Shown: positions 1-12,920 of the stretch, in pieces | Numbering within the stretch: position 1 is the stretch's first letter | Layout of the letters: every line of letters begins with the position of its first letter | NCBI RefSeq assembly: GCF_022201045.2 | Contig: NC_068558.1 | Coordinates: 40,567,501-40,631,500 of the forward strand | From: Citrus sinensis | Lineage: Eukaryota; Streptophyta; Magnoliopsida; Sapindales; Rutaceae | DNA: 64,000 bases | Direction: 5' to 3' | The notes under the pieces: model-generated | Databases searched by the model: none | Seen by the model: the letters and a program-made list of their open reading frames with translations, nothing else | Told to the model about the DNA's origin: nothing | Program-made: the position numbers and the translations under genes

Positions 1-495
1 TGGGATAAAATTAGTAGTTCTGTGAAATTGAGATTTGACAGTATGAAAAAAGTAGATGGTAAAATATAGTAATAACGAAAATCATTGTGTGCAAAAATTC
101 AAAAGAAAGTAAAAAGTTTGCACGGTGTTTTTTAAAAAAAAAAAAAAATGCAAGCAGCGGGCCTATAGTTCAAATTAAATAAAATTTACTCATTACTTCT
201 CCATGATTTGAATTCTGAGTGGTCAACAATCTCCACTCAACTAAATTGATGTGAGATGAGTTGTTAATTAGATATTTTAATTTTTACTTATTTTTAATGT
301 AAAAAATCTAAAATTTAAGCAATCTTTACAAATGGTGGCCAGCCAATTCATTAGTTCAATTAATAAAATTTCTTAAATTAAATAAAAGATTTGAGGTTCA
401 AATTTTATTCATATGGATGAGAATGACATTTAGGACTTATTTGAGATTAAGGTTGAAACTTAATAAACTAATTATTTCATTATCAATGACAAAAA

Positions 496-1233
496 TAGTG
501 TTTGGTAAATTTTATAAAAACTGCTTATTTTATATATTTTTTCATTTTAACAGTACCTTTTAAAAGCAGACAAATGTTGCCTTTTATAAGCAATTTATTA
601 AATAAACTACCACATCTTTTTAAAGTTCCTATTATAACCTTAATTAATATTTTAACAAAAATAATAATGTCATATTTTTTCATACACTCTAATATATAAG
701 CCATTTGATATCATATTACCACCACAACTACTATATATTTTCTCCAATATCAAAGTTTTGATATAGTAAATTCGTATTTTTTTCTATTATACTTGTATTT
801 TCTATTATAAGATTAAAAAGACTTGCATATAATTATGTAAACTTTTTTTTTGAACTGTGTACAATTTCACATGAAAATTAACAATAACTTTTAAAATCAA
901 CTTCATAACCATGGCTTTTAACATTTAATCTATTTATATGTGTTTCTATAATCATGGTGTTCATTGAAACAAGTTTTATGTGAAAATAGTGCATATTATT
1001 TTTTTATTTGATCTAAATTATATATTAGTATGATTTTTATCACATTTTATGTAACAAATTATTAAGTTTTTTCACTAAATATAATTTTACGTGTTTTAAA
1101 AAGAAAAGGGCATGTCTAAACATTATTAAACATACTTCAAAAAAATAAAAGGTAATTTAAATTTATGTCTATTTTGGTCATTATATGATAAAATATCATG
1201 TTTGTAATAAAATTTATCAAACACATATACACT
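496..1233. mobile_element. Possible hAT-like non-autonomous element
   Basis: The left end (about 496-535) and the reverse complement of the right end (about 1195-1233) match over roughly 38 bases with about eight differences. Both contain a GTGTTTGRTAAATTTTAT core, a terminal style common in plant hAT MITEs. I could not find a clean 8-bp target duplication and there is no transposase ORF. The boundaries and family are tentative. Confidence 0.28.
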
Positions 1234-2045
1234 GTTTTTCAAACTCATAGCAACCACAATAACATAATTTATCAAACATTAAGCTGTTTTTTTTAATCAG
1301 TTGATCATTGCATCCTTATTGCATCCACACAGCAAAAGCATATTATTTAATCAACAACTGAAATTCCAAACTGGCCCTTAATTATTAGTTATCATATGCT
1401 TTAGTTAAAAGAAAAAATAATAATTAACATATAAATTTTATATTATTTTATGTAGATGGTACAGTTTAGATAGGTTCGGGAGTCATTTATTAAAAATAAA
1501 ACAAAATCTTCAATTAAATTAAATATGCATAATCTGATGGCGCACATAAGTTTAAGGGATTAAGTTTATTTATATACCGCATGGACCTAATCTAATCTAA
1601 TATAATTTTGTCAATCAGAAGGACCTAGTCTATGCCGTGCTCTTGCAAGAAATGTTGTTTTTGAGTAGTGCCCGATATTATCAAACATTAATCAATAACA
1701 CAATTATTTTTGAAAGATTTAATATAACCCAATGGGGTAATGTCAGCTCATCACATTTTATTATATAACTAAGGTCTTAAGGATTTGGTTCACAGGTCAT
1801 AACTTGTGCATACACGAAACGTTAAACAACTTGATGTTGAATATTTTGTGTTAATAACACACCTTTTCAAAGTTCCCTTTTTCTTTCATTTTCAGACCTC
1901 GTATTCTCTGTGGCCAACGGCATCTGGCACACAATTCATCACGATTTTGATCTTGAAAGTTCCATCCGATGCAAGTGTTTTGAAATTCACTTTCTTTAAC
2001 TATGATGTGGGGATGTTACAATATTTTAAAAAGTATATATCTAAC

Positions 2046-2197
2046 TAAGGTCATGTTTGGAATTAAGGTGTTGTATATTATACAAGAGAAAAATTTTATC
2101 AACATAACTTTTAAGGTACAGTAACTAGTGTTTTTACCAAATAATTTAGTGCTATAAACCTAAAACTGCCAAACCTCAACTCCAAACGCACCTTAAA
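2046..2197. mobile_element. Possible short MITE with GTTTGG-type inverted ends
   Basis: About 150 bases bounded by AAGGTCATGTTTGGAATTAA on the left and the imperfect reverse complement of AAGGTGCGTTTGGAGTTGAG on the right. It has the size and end style of a plant MITE. The target duplication is ambiguous (a possible TAA), so the superfamily is not settled. Confidence 0.35.
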
Positions 2198-3496
2198 TGT
2201 TATTAGAGTTTAACGTATCTCGTGTAGTGCTACTGCTGGCTAGAGAGGTCAGAGTTTGGGCTAGCAATAACTCATTTGACCCTTCTGGCCTAGTGCCCAT
2301 ACACCGGCCATTTAATTGAGAGATAAGAATTCGGTGTTGAACTAAATTTTGTATTAGATTAGATTAAAAAATAAAAATTTAAGATAATTATAATCATTAA
2401 TTAAAATTTAAAAATTCTAATCTTTAAATATGAATACCTAACTAGGACCAAGGGCACACGATTTTGTGTTTTTATTTTTATTTTTAACACTCAATGGTGA
2501 GATACCAATTAAAAGGAGTAAGCTGGTTAAATAAGGAGCTAACATTTCCAAATACCAAAACCAGCAACCTTCTAATTATATAAAACGTTTAAGGTTAACC
2601 ACTTTAGCCCATATTTTAATTTTTTATTTAAAAAAATCTTTAAATATAGGGGCATGGATTGTTGGGAAATGGGAAAGGAATACATTTGAATTTTTTTTTT
2701 CCCTAAATTTCTAGTGAATTGAAAATTACCATTAATTATGGTGGGCATGTAAATAACTTACGAAGAGGGGAAACGAAAAGGAAAAGGCAACTGTTCTGTT
2801 GAAGATGAAAGAAAAGGACAAGAATCTGTTCAATCTGTAACCCATTTTCGGGAGAATCCATTGGTTCAACTGCTCACGTGCATGCCTTGATTCCATCAAC
2901 TTTTTTTTCTTCCCAAATTACCCTTCCTTTTTTGTTTAAAAAAAAAATTTCAATATCACCCAATTCAATAATACTATTTCATAATAATAATTGTTCACTG
3001 TTCCAAATAATGTCTCCCATATTTATCCTTTCTGGGTCAAAATATTCTTGTACAGCAGCAGCAACATCATTTTAAATGATGTCCTTTTCGCTGCCTTGTA
3101 AGTCGTAACATAGAATAATAATAGCATTTCCTTTCTTTCTTGCTATATATAAGTAATCCATATTATTAAATTATATGTTTGTTTCCCAAGAAAATCCAAA
3201 ACAGAAACCCGGCTGCGACCTGGCTAGTAGTGCTAGTGCTATCCACATCTCTTCTCTCTTTGTTGAAAACATTGGAGGTGCTTTAAGAAAGAAAGAAAGG
3301 TTAAAGAACACAAGAAAGAAAAACAGAACATTTTCGAAGTTCTAAAACCTTAATTAATTGATTGATTAATAATACCCATAAAAATTAAATTAAAAGAAAG
3401 TTACTACTAGCTACTACCTGCTAGAGTAGAGCAACACTAACTATTAAAAGATTTCTGCATTATATATTTTCTCTTTTGTTGTCTGTCTAATAATAA

Positions 3497-4608
3497 TTAC
3501 TTGGGAAGTGAAGAAGGAGAAGGCATCAGAGCCATTCTCATCTCCAAGACTTTCTTGTGAGAATTGGAGTGCAAGTAGCTAACAAAAGTAGGGCTCTTGG
3601 CCGGCCTATACTCAGGCAGTAACCTCCCAGACTTGTACCTCACCCCACATGCATTACACAGAGTCTTTGGACCCAATGGTCCCGCCCTCCACTGTGGCGT
3701 CCTTTGTGATAGACAATGACTGCACCTCCTTCCTTGCTGCTGCTGCTGCTGCTGGACAACTTCAACTTCCTTGCCAATTTCTGTTTCTTCTTCTTTTGCC
3801 TCCTCCTCCTCATCACCATCATTAGCTTTCGCTTTCTTGTTGCTGTTGGTGTTGATAGCGTTGGTGTTGGTGGTTTCTTTTTTGGGGAAAATGAGTTGAC
3901 TATCAGCAAGCCAGAAGGCCTGTTGAACTTGAAGCAGAGGAGGGTCGTCGGAGTGAAAGAGTTGGGTATCTGCCGGGTGGTTGTTATGAGTGGTCGTCCA
4001 ACAACCAGTTGTTAACGATGATAATGACGTGCTTGTTTGAGTTAATTTAGCAGTGCTTGAGGCTCTCTTTCTTTTGCTTCTTGCCTTGCCCGGAACAACA
4101 AATTTTTCCAGGGAAGGTGGCGGGCTTGGGGTGGTGGTGGTACTTGCTTTTTGCTGCTGCTGCTGCTGCAAGGGCTTTGGCGACGGAGCTGCAGTTGTAG
4201 CAGCTGCATTATTTTTGGTGGGCAATTCAGAAGCTGGGAGACAAATTCCTGAACTCGATAAACAGTCTTCTACAAATATTGAAAGCCATTCCAAGCTAAC
4301 ATCCACTTCCTGCAAGTTAAAAAAAAAATTGAGACCTTTAACCAAAATAACAAGTGAAAAACTTAAGGCAAGAGCAAAGTAAAGAATTTTGTTTTGGGGG
4401 TTTGTCTAGAAGAATAAAAGAAAACCCACAAGAGAGAGAAAGAAGAAGAGAGAATAAAACCCACAGTGGTATGAGCAGGGAAAAGGTCATCAAGAGGGTC
4501 AGCAAGAGCAAGATTGGAGGAGGAAGAGGGAGGGATAGATGAAGGCGAGAGGACTTGGTCTTGCTGGTACTGGTCACCGGAAACAGCCACATTCCGGCAA
4601 AAGTCCAT
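3497..4608 (-). CDS. GATA-type zinc finger transcription factor (subfamily I)
   Basis: Predicted nuclear transcription factor that binds WGATAR sites; plant relatives act in light and growth control. Two exons: 4465-4608 and 3497-4309, joined in phase 0 at an ACT|GTGGGT donor and a TTGCAG|GAAGTG acceptor, giving 318 aa. The ATG at 4606-4608 opens an MDFCRNVA start typical of the family. A conserved acidic block ([17 protein letters not shown]) begins at residue 49. The GATA finger is C-x2-C-x18-C-x2-C with ligands at about C244, C247, C266 and C269. It is followed by a basic tail containing [16 protein letters not shown], the signature of the GATA5/6/7/12 group. Two glutamine runs sit in the middle and just before the finger, encoded by CAG/CAA repeats (about 4148-4169 and 3737-3757), with an acidic Glu-rich stretch between them. 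The low-complexity region will be length-variable. The family call is secure; the exact orthologue is not. Confidence 0.93.
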
Positions 4609-5835
4609 GCCTTTGATAAAGAGAGGAGAAAGTGAGAGAAGAATGGAGAAAATGAAAGAAGGGTAACGTGATGTGGGTGGGGGTATATTGGCTAAGGTAT
4701 CTATCTGTCTTTTTGAGCTGTTTACTGTGGCTCTTTATTATTATGGCCTCGGTTTCTGTCGGCAGATAAAGCTGAAGGCTTAAAATGGTACGAAATCAAA
4801 CAGTGCAAATTTTTCAACATTGAAAAATTTTGAAATTTAAAATTTAAAATACGCCCCCACCCTCTCTGTCTTATTATCCCAAATCTTCCATTTCTCTCTT
4901 TATGATTCTTTTTTTATTATTATTACTTTTGAATTTTGCTTTTTCTTTATTGGTTTTGGCAATTACTTTGACATTATCTATTTACTAACGACTACTACTA
5001 CTATGGTTGTTTTTTTTTTTTTTTTTTTTTTAAATAAAAAACTAAAGAGAAATTCACAAATGATTTATCATAGTAATTATTAAGGAGTTAATTAGGGGAT
5101 TAGTTATTATTACACGAATCATTAAGGTTTTATTGACATGAAACATTAATGCAAATTGTGGGCCCTTACATATGCATGTATGAGTTTGTCTGTGTGCTCG
5201 CACCTGCATGCATGAATATTTTGTTCAAATGCTTGCGGTGTTACTTACTCAAATTATAACTAATTTTAGTATAATAAAATATTTTTAAATATATTTCAAT
5301 TAGATAAAAATTAGTTAATACAATATAATTAATTAAAAAATTACATTGAGACCTCAAAATCTAAACTTGACACGATTAGTAAATCAGTGATATAAGTTTG
5401 ACCCATTCAATAATATGTTATTTTAATCAACTCAAACTTCTTTATTCTTTGGTATTTATGTTATGTTGCATACAGCTTAGTAATATCATAATTATTTTTG
5501 TATACTTTATAGATCAAGCACTAAAAAAAAAAATTGTTTTGTATCATTTGTCAAAGGCAATTTTCAGCTTTCAGTAAACCAAAAGGATAAAACATGTTTT
5601 TGTTAAAAATAATTAATAAAACATGAAAATGTTCTTCTCACTTTTTGTAAAAGAAAATAATTAAAAAAGAAAGAAAGAAAGAAAAAGTTGAAAACATCCA
5701 AATGGTGTTTTCAACGTTTCTCATTTTTGTCTCTTGCATTCCTCTTTTCAAATATAATGTATAAAAAGTCTTCTTATTTTCGTTTTTTAATGACTACTTT
5801 AAAAAAACTTAATTCAAAGTGTCATTTTAAAAAAA
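4609..5835. other. GATA gene upstream region and intergenic DNA
   Basis: Includes the 5' UTR and promoter of the minus-strand GATA gene. There are pyrimidine/purine-rich runs and a long poly-T near 5010-5030. No gene was recognised. Confidence 0.5.
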
Positions 5836-6252
5836 TAAGAAAATTATCATTCGTATACTCTAAATTTTTGTTTTTATAAAAAATACTACAATACTTTAAG
5901 GATATATCAATCGTCCACCTTAAATTGATAAAAGTTATTTGACGACTACTAAACTGTTAGCTATTATTTGAAAGTTAACAGAACTATAATGGATTGACGA
6001 TTTTATCCTTAAAAATTATCACTTGTATACGCTTAAAATTTCTTATTATAACTTATATATCCTTAAATTATCAATTGTATCATATGAAAATACTAGAATA
6101 CTCCTCTGACGTCATCATATTTAAACAGTAATTAACAGTTTGGTGGACGGTAAATATATTTTACTAATTTAGAATGGATGACTGATACACTTTAAAAATA
6201 TTATAGTAAATTTAATAATAAAGTAAACTAAGGATATACTATTGATGATTTT
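5836..6252. mobile_element. Mutator-like MITE with long inverted repeats
   Basis: The left arm (about 5840-5960) and the reverse complement of the right arm (about 6130-6250) align for over 100 bases, including the shared phrases TCGTATAC/AGTATATCC, CGTCCACC and AAACTGTTA. Arm length and layout match the better-defined MULE MITEs in this window. The flanks are A-rich (TAAAAAAATA on one side, TAAAAAATAT on the other), so the 9-bp target duplication is uncertain. It has no coding capacity. Confidence 0.5.
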
Positions 6253-6458
6253 TTAAAAAATATTAAATTTAAGTTTAAAGTCGAGAGGAAAGGGGGTTTT
6301 TTGAGTGAAGAAGAAGTTATGAGTGGGGACAAAAATTACCAGGCCTGTGTTCTGTGCAGCTCGCTGTAAAACTGAACCTACTGCAGCAGCTGCTGTTATA
6401 AATCATAATAATCTTTCTTCTTTTTTTTTCTCTGTAAAATCAAACGTCAAAAGAAGAA

Positions 6459-6903
6459 GGGTTATTTCCACCTAACCCCTAAATCTTTCAATATTTTCTA
6501 CCGCACACCTAAACTTTTTGATATTTTCCACCGCGCACCTAATTCTGTTAATTTGACTGTTATTTTTAACGGAGCTATTTGAAAGTTAATGAAATATCTG
6601 AAATATCCCTTATCTTGAATTAGAAAAGAATTAAATGAGATAAAATATTAATCTAATAATTAATATTTCCATTAAAAATTCTTAATTAAAAGTAATTAAT
6701 AATAATCTCATAAATTAATTTATCAAATAATTTAATTTTATCATTATCAAATAATATTTAGGACATAAACTTCTAAATTTACCCTTTGATCGTTAGAATA
6801 AATGGTCAAATTAACGGATTTAGGTATAGATTGAGCATTGTTGAAATATTTATATGCACGGTGGAATATGTTAAAACATTTAGGGGCAGGACAGAATTAA
6901 CCC
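6459..6903. mobile_element. Mutator-like MITE, 445 bp, perfect 9-bp target duplication
   Basis: The element begins GGGTTATTTCCACC and ends with the inverted counterpart ...AGAATTAACCC. It is flanked on both sides by AAAGAAGAA (6450-6458 and 6904-6912), a perfect 9-bp target duplication as expected for Mutator-like elements. The arms contain CCCCTAAAT and CACCGYGCA phrases and are diverged. No ORF, so it is non-autonomous. Confidence 0.8.
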
Positions 6904-6912
6904 AAAGAAGAA

Positions 6913-8472
6913 TAATGGGAGATTTTATGGGGACCAAAGTAAGCTAAAAAGTACCATTATTGTCAGTCTACTCTCTGCGCAATTTTAACTGCTAGATTCT
7001 TTAGATAAAATGTTTAATCAGCTTTATCAGACCAGAAATTGAGTTGATCCTTAATTAATTAATTGCTGCAATACCCAGAGGCTTTGAGTGGGACTTGGAG
7101 TTATTTTCTAAGCAGTGATTAAGTTTAATTAACTATACTGCACGTTTCTTATTAATATTGCTCCAGATTACATAGCTAATTAAGCTAGCTTAGCTGCTCA
7201 ATTTCATGAATTTAATCATTTTGTTTCATGATAAACTATCAGTCAATCTTTCATTATACTTAGGATCTGGAAGTTTGGTGGGTTGATTCCAGCTGTTATT
7301 AAATCATGCTAAAAAATGTGAGTACTTAATGCAACGAGTAATCTTTCTTACAAGGGGGATGAGTTGCAAAAATCTTCTGTGAGTCATGATGTCCCAGAAC
7401 TGCTTTGACGCATTTGTGGTAACCGAAGTGACGGTACAATCGCTGTGAACGGGGATTACAGGTAACAGTCATAATTTTAGACCGTACTGGATTGGACTTG
7501 TCTTTGTAATTTTCCCAATACTCCTCTGCTACATGTCTCCATCACACTCAATGCTTCATCATCATCATCGTCACCATTCATGATATATCATGTCATCTTC
7601 GTCACTATCATCTTTCTAGCTTGATGCCTAAGTTAACACACTGTTTAATTGATCCAAAACTGTTACATATTAAATTATGAAGCTAACTCGTCTTCATAAT
7701 ATGACTGGAGAGTGGTCAATGTTGCATTTCTGTAAAAGGACGGGGGTTTCAGGTGGGGAGAGAATGACCCCAGCTGCCGGTCTCAATGAAGAAATAAGGA
7801 AGCATTGCAAGCAATTATTGTTAAGAGAATCTATATAACAATAATAATAACGTGAGGTGGAGGAAAAATGTGCCCCATGAATGTGATTCTATTCAGTCCA
7901 GCTATACACCGTATCTCGTTTAAAACAAGTCCACTAACATAGTTCACAACACCTAATAAACAAAATTGCAGAATATTTCTATCTAGGAATTTCATCTCAA
8001 TATGCCTACCAAAAGATGAAACCACTTGGCCATTATGTTCAATGAACGGATTAGAGAACAAGTGATCAATATTATACATGTTAGTTAACTTGTTGTATCA
8101 ACTGCAAAAAATTTCATGTAAAGAAGATAAAAAATTAGGCCTGCAGATGTATAGGAGTAGGATTCAGCAGAAAGTGCATAGGTCAGCAATATCCTCAATA
8201 GGAGGCAAGATCAATAAACAATATGAGAAGCATCATGAAGTCACACAAAGAAGAATAAATGAGTAGATAAGAATATATCGTGCTATTTCCAGTTAAGAAT
8301 TTACAGTAGAATAATTTATTCTCTTTTTAAGGCAGAAGAAAGGAAAATTTACGTGACATAAATCATGGGTTGTCCATGTTTTTTAGGCGCTTTCGAATGA
8401 CTTGAGCACCAGGAGTGAGCAGATACAATATGTACAAAGCATGGGAATGTACAATGGTCCAATTGATGGATG
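6913..8472. other. Intergenic region, no gene recognised
   Basis: Nothing in either strand has a protein signature. Short open stretches at 7831-8079 and 8078-8266 overlap each other and resemble no family I know. The rightmost few hundred bases probably hold the 3' UTR of the HNH gene. Confidence 0.5.
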
Positions 8473-11400
8473 TCATAACTCCAAAGAGTGCTGCGGCAGA
8501 TATTGACGCCATTCGACTGGTGTTCCCTTTCTTACCCTCAGCATTCTTATTGCTGCACTTGTAAGGGGTATGGCAAGTATATCGTAGTCTTTTGGTGCCT
8601 GCAGGATTAAGAGGCATGAACCATAACTCTTCTGGTAACCAAACACATATTTTCACTGGCATGATTTTCAACAGCATGGTAAAGGTATCTAACTAATACC
8701 ATGGGAACCCTTAAGAGCTGCATACTTGCTTCCTCCAGAGTTTTTTTACCTTTCCTTGAGTTGCATTTGAAGCATGCTGCAACCTGTCACAAAAATAACA
8801 TCAGCAAGAATTACAAAGATTCAGAATAAACAGTGGTTATATATCAATAATCTTTATTATCATCCTCCAGCAGGAGTTTCCATGTTTCGTGCATTAGGTA
8901 TACAAGCTTCTGGGAAAAATCCCTGAGGCTGTTCTGAGGAGTAACATCAAGTCATAATACATTATCTACAACTAATTTACAGTATCACTGTTTTCTCAGT
9001 CATTCCCTATCAGTCATAAAAGGGAATCTAATTTATTTTTACATTGTAATGTGATCCTCGTGATTTTTTATATCATTTTATATTGTAATCTTAAAAAGCA
9101 TATTGAGCTTTATATTGTTCAATTGTGCGATTTTTATGTTCTAAAATACAAGTTCTGCTTTTTATAAACGATTCCAATTGCAATCAAACATAATGCATAG
9201 CAGATGGAAACTGCAGTGTGTTAAGCATATGAAAGATTGTGAAGCTCTATGTATGAGTTCAAAATAATCCATAATCAAAGATCGTGAAGCACTATAAGCT
9301 TGAAACAATCAACAATGAAAGATAGTGGTAACAAAGTAATGAATCCAGCAAATGTGTCTCAGCAAAATTTTCACACCAGATTTTCCCATTTCCATTCTCC
9401 TCCTCTTGAAGCTGGCACAACATGGTCAATTGTCAAGTTCTCACGGGAAGAACAATACCTATCGATATAGGAAATATTATGTTAGTACACAAAACAGTGA
9501 CAAACACCCTTCGAAGAAATGAAAATTTACTGTTATATTGCACAACTATTTTCCTACAATTTTCTTTAGCACAAGTAAAAACCAAACCCCTATACAATCA
9601 AAATGTGAGCAGTGTTTGAACCTCAATCCTCTTTGGCCACTCCAAGAGATCTCACCATTTTATAGCACAGCTAAGTTAAAGTTCCTTTTTCAGCTAAGGT
9701 TATAATAAATTTTAATACAAAGCCTTCAAAGCTTAAAAAGCAATTTTTGAAACTTGACTCCATGTGGTCAACATAGTGCTCTCTCTCTCACTTGGAGCTT
9801 CCAGCAATTGTGTTAGTTGGTGCCTACTTGTTTGAAGCAATGATGAACAAGTTCAACATGTTCAAAGGGTACTTACTGGCATGTGAAGTTGTCGCGATAC
9901 ATTAAATTTTTACGACTGAGGTTGTTTTTGATTCTTCTCCGCTTAACAACTTGCAGCAGATGTCGCACCTAAAAGAAGGAAGGATATGGTCAATTCAAGC
10001 GAGTTGGAATTCAAGTTCAAATTTTAGTCAGAAAGGAGAGTAATGCTTGAAGTAAATAAACAAGGTGAATAAAATCAAACTATAGAAGAACTGCAAGGAA
10101 AAATTACAACACAACGAATAGTAAATTCTCCCTAATCACATACCCTTAAAACAGCTGGTATGTAGAAGGATCCATTCGGGGAGTTTATAGTCTGATCATA
10201 GTATTCCAGAACATCAGCCTGGGTAGAAGCAATGACAAGAGATTTAAAATGAAAATGAACTATTTATATGAATGTGCTTGTGTACTTGTGTGAATCGAGA
10301 AAATAGATAAATCTTGTAATTTTGTATGACTAAGGAGAAGCAACAGGTAATGTTGAGGATTCATTTCTGTCACTATTACAATATCATGCATCAACATCCA
10401 GTCTAAATATGCTTTCCTAGGCCTGCCTTGTAACAACTAGATGTGCTAAGGAGAAATATTTCGACTTTTGAGTATTCTCCAACGAATGATTTTCCACATT
10501 CTAATATATGATTGCCGAAAGTAAAGTAGAAAACAAAAGCTATAAACCAAGCCATAGATTAATTACTACTGTCCAAACATCTAAAATGGACCAGTAAGCC
10601 ATGTTAGTCCAACCTTCTCCATGAACTCCAAACAAATTGCTCGTTTCCAGCAGACAACATTGACTGGCCTGGAGAAAGTCAATAAAAAATCAGATCCAGA
10701 TACATTGAAGTTTTCCTAAAAGATGGTGTACAAAGAAAGAGGGGAAGGGAAAAAAAGAAAGAAATGATCCGAGCACTTTAAGTTCTGCAAATTAACACCA
10801 GCTAAGAATTGAACTTCCCTTTTCATCTTTAAAAATTGATTAATATTCAAGTACATGTTATATTGAAATGACATTGGAAAATGAATAGAATGTTCAAGAA
10901 ATGAAAGTTAGAAGAAAAGGAAAGCAATCAAGTTATAGAGCCATAGGGTATATACTTTGTACGCTGGACTTCAACTAATTCATACTAACCACTGAGATCA
11001 CTCCAGTCAATATAGATGAAAAAATCAAGTGTCTGAGACATTTTGACAGGTAACTTGGTGCTCCAGAGCAATGATAATTATTTTTGAGAATGAAACTGAG
11101 CAACAGATATTCATAACAAATACCCAATTAACAGATCCGATGAGGTTGGCCCATTGGCTTCCAGGAGTAATTTAAGTATGCAAGAAGCCTTAAAACTGAG
11201 TTAACTGAAACCACATTACATTACAAAATTTATTATCAACTTTCATATTGATCATAGGTGCTTTCAGTCCATGTTAATATATTTCAGCACCTGGACTCAA
11301 CCCACATATACTTATAGTACCTGATAACGATTTAATATAGAATCAGGGGGGAAAAAAAGAAATGTAGTAGTTAGTAGTAAAACATTTTGTCTCCTGATCA

Positions 11401-12089
11401 ACTTTATCAACGTCTTAGTAGAAACATCGAACTTTATAGGCTTCACAAGCAACCCATCTGCTATAACAAGTACCGGATCATGTTCCTTTCATTCTTGGTA
11501 ATTGGGATTCTAGTGCACTGCCTCTAAAACTTGTCCTTCTGTCAAATAATTGACCACACAGAAATAGCTGAATTACCTAAAACCCAGCTGAAATAGACCC
11601 ATTACACAACCTGTATAACTACAAATCTAGATAAAGCATGCTGCAAAATCTAAACCCAAATCAAAATTTAGCAAAAGTCCACATTGCAAAACAAACCAAC
11701 TTATCAAAAAACAACAACAAATCATGAATGAAAGAACCAAAGCATAGGAACAATATTTGAACTTGCCTATAAGAGATGTCCAAAACCAAGCCTCTAAAAC
11801 AAGCCAATTCATCAAACTCCTCATCGCTGTCATACTCTTCACTCTCGCCGCTAATCCCCTTACCACTCACATTAAGGCTTGCATCTACACTAAACTTGCT
11901 AGATTTCTTCTTATTCATAGACGACCAAACTCCATTCCGAGGCCTAATGAGCTTCCTCTTATGAACTTCGATTGATCTTAAGCCACTACCAAGCTTGTAC
12001 TGAAAAGGGTCTCTCGGTTCCACACCAAATGATGATCCATCACCGTTAAAGAGCAAATTTAAGCCACCTTGTGATGTAATTTGAGCCAT
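8473..12089 (-). CDS. HNH endonuclease-domain protein, probably plastid-targeted
   Basis: Seven exons: 11767-12089, 10614-10668, 10144-10218, 9877-9968, 9377-9458, 8700-8783 and 8473-8598, giving 278 aa with the frame kept throughout. The N-terminal third lacks motifs and has a run of acidic residues ([12 protein letters not shown]); it may include a transit peptide. It is followed by [20 protein letters not shown], the hallmark of a plant family shared with cyanobacterial HNH proteins. The HNH core has Cys pairs CQYC and CFKCN, with [13 protein letters not shown] and NLVAAC between and around them, so the metal-binding and nuclease residues look intact. The first ATG in frame is at 12087-12089. 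Intron 1 uses a GC donor (TATAG|GCAAGT). Family members are annotated as chloroplast HNH proteins; the biochemical role is not known to me. Confidence 0.88.
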
Positions 12090-12920
12090 CAACAGTTTTG
12101 CAGAAAGACAGTTAAACGATACTTGTGCTTCAGTTATGTCAGATATTTGTTTACAAGTTTGTACTTTTGTAGTTTGAAGAGGGGAGAGTAAAGAAGAAAC
12201 TGTCGTTTTGACGTGGAAGAAAGAAAGAAATAAAGCATCACGTAAAAAAACCGTTGCCACATGTTTTCATGTACGCTTTCAGGATATCTTGTAGCCAAAA
12301 TGACACATTTGCCACGTGATTATTTTCATACAAATATTAACAATTTGTTTCATCAAAAATACAATTTCATTTCTAATGTTTGATGATTCATAAAATTTGT
12401 AACTGAACCCCATAACTCATCCTCTTTTAAAAGGTCAAAATTTAGTAGCAATTCTATGCAACAAAAGGTATGCATTTTCACACGTCTTTTATGCAATTTA
12501 ATTTTCTTTTTCCAAGAGGTCATAAGACACCATTTCGTCAAAATTGGAACAAGAAGTTTGTTATTACTAGAATCCACCAAAAATGTTTCTTCACATTTAA
12601 ATAAAATCATGAAACAGAGAAGCTCCTTACATCTAAGCCCTTCCCGTCTGAACCAAATAAAAACTAATTACAGAGGAAACACTTCTTGAAGATCACCGTG
12701 TACCATTCTTATGGAGGGTAACTTAAATCCAGTTCCGAATGACCGTAACTAACATCCAGTTCCCTAAGGTCCCAAAGCTTTCACATATTCACATTTGAAT
12801 CCACCACCTTCTTCAACAGCAAAACCCAGAAAGAGAAGCAGTCCTTGAAAATTAATAATACTATCCACATTCCACGGCAAAGTTGGAGCCCCCATTCAAA
12901 TGTGTATTCATCTTGCTAAT

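Larger units (their letters stand above)
1..3496. other. Gene-free AT-rich region left of the GATA gene
   Basis: No ORF here has coding character; the few open stretches are short, low-complexity and mostly lack an ATG. Two weak inverted-repeat elements are listed separately. The last 300 bases or so probably hold the 3' UTR of the minus-strand GATA gene that follows. Confidence 0.6.

Noticed and set aside
3716-4382. Plus-strand open frames across the GATA gene
   Set aside because: They are antisense shadows; their Leu and Cys runs are the CAG repeats and Pro/Ser-rich codons of the GATA gene read backwards.
12090-12260. Longer N-terminus for the HNH protein beginning at 12260
   Set aside because: The first codon there is GTG, not ATG. 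The first in-frame ATG is at 12087-12089, and the upstream segment is better read as 5' UTR.
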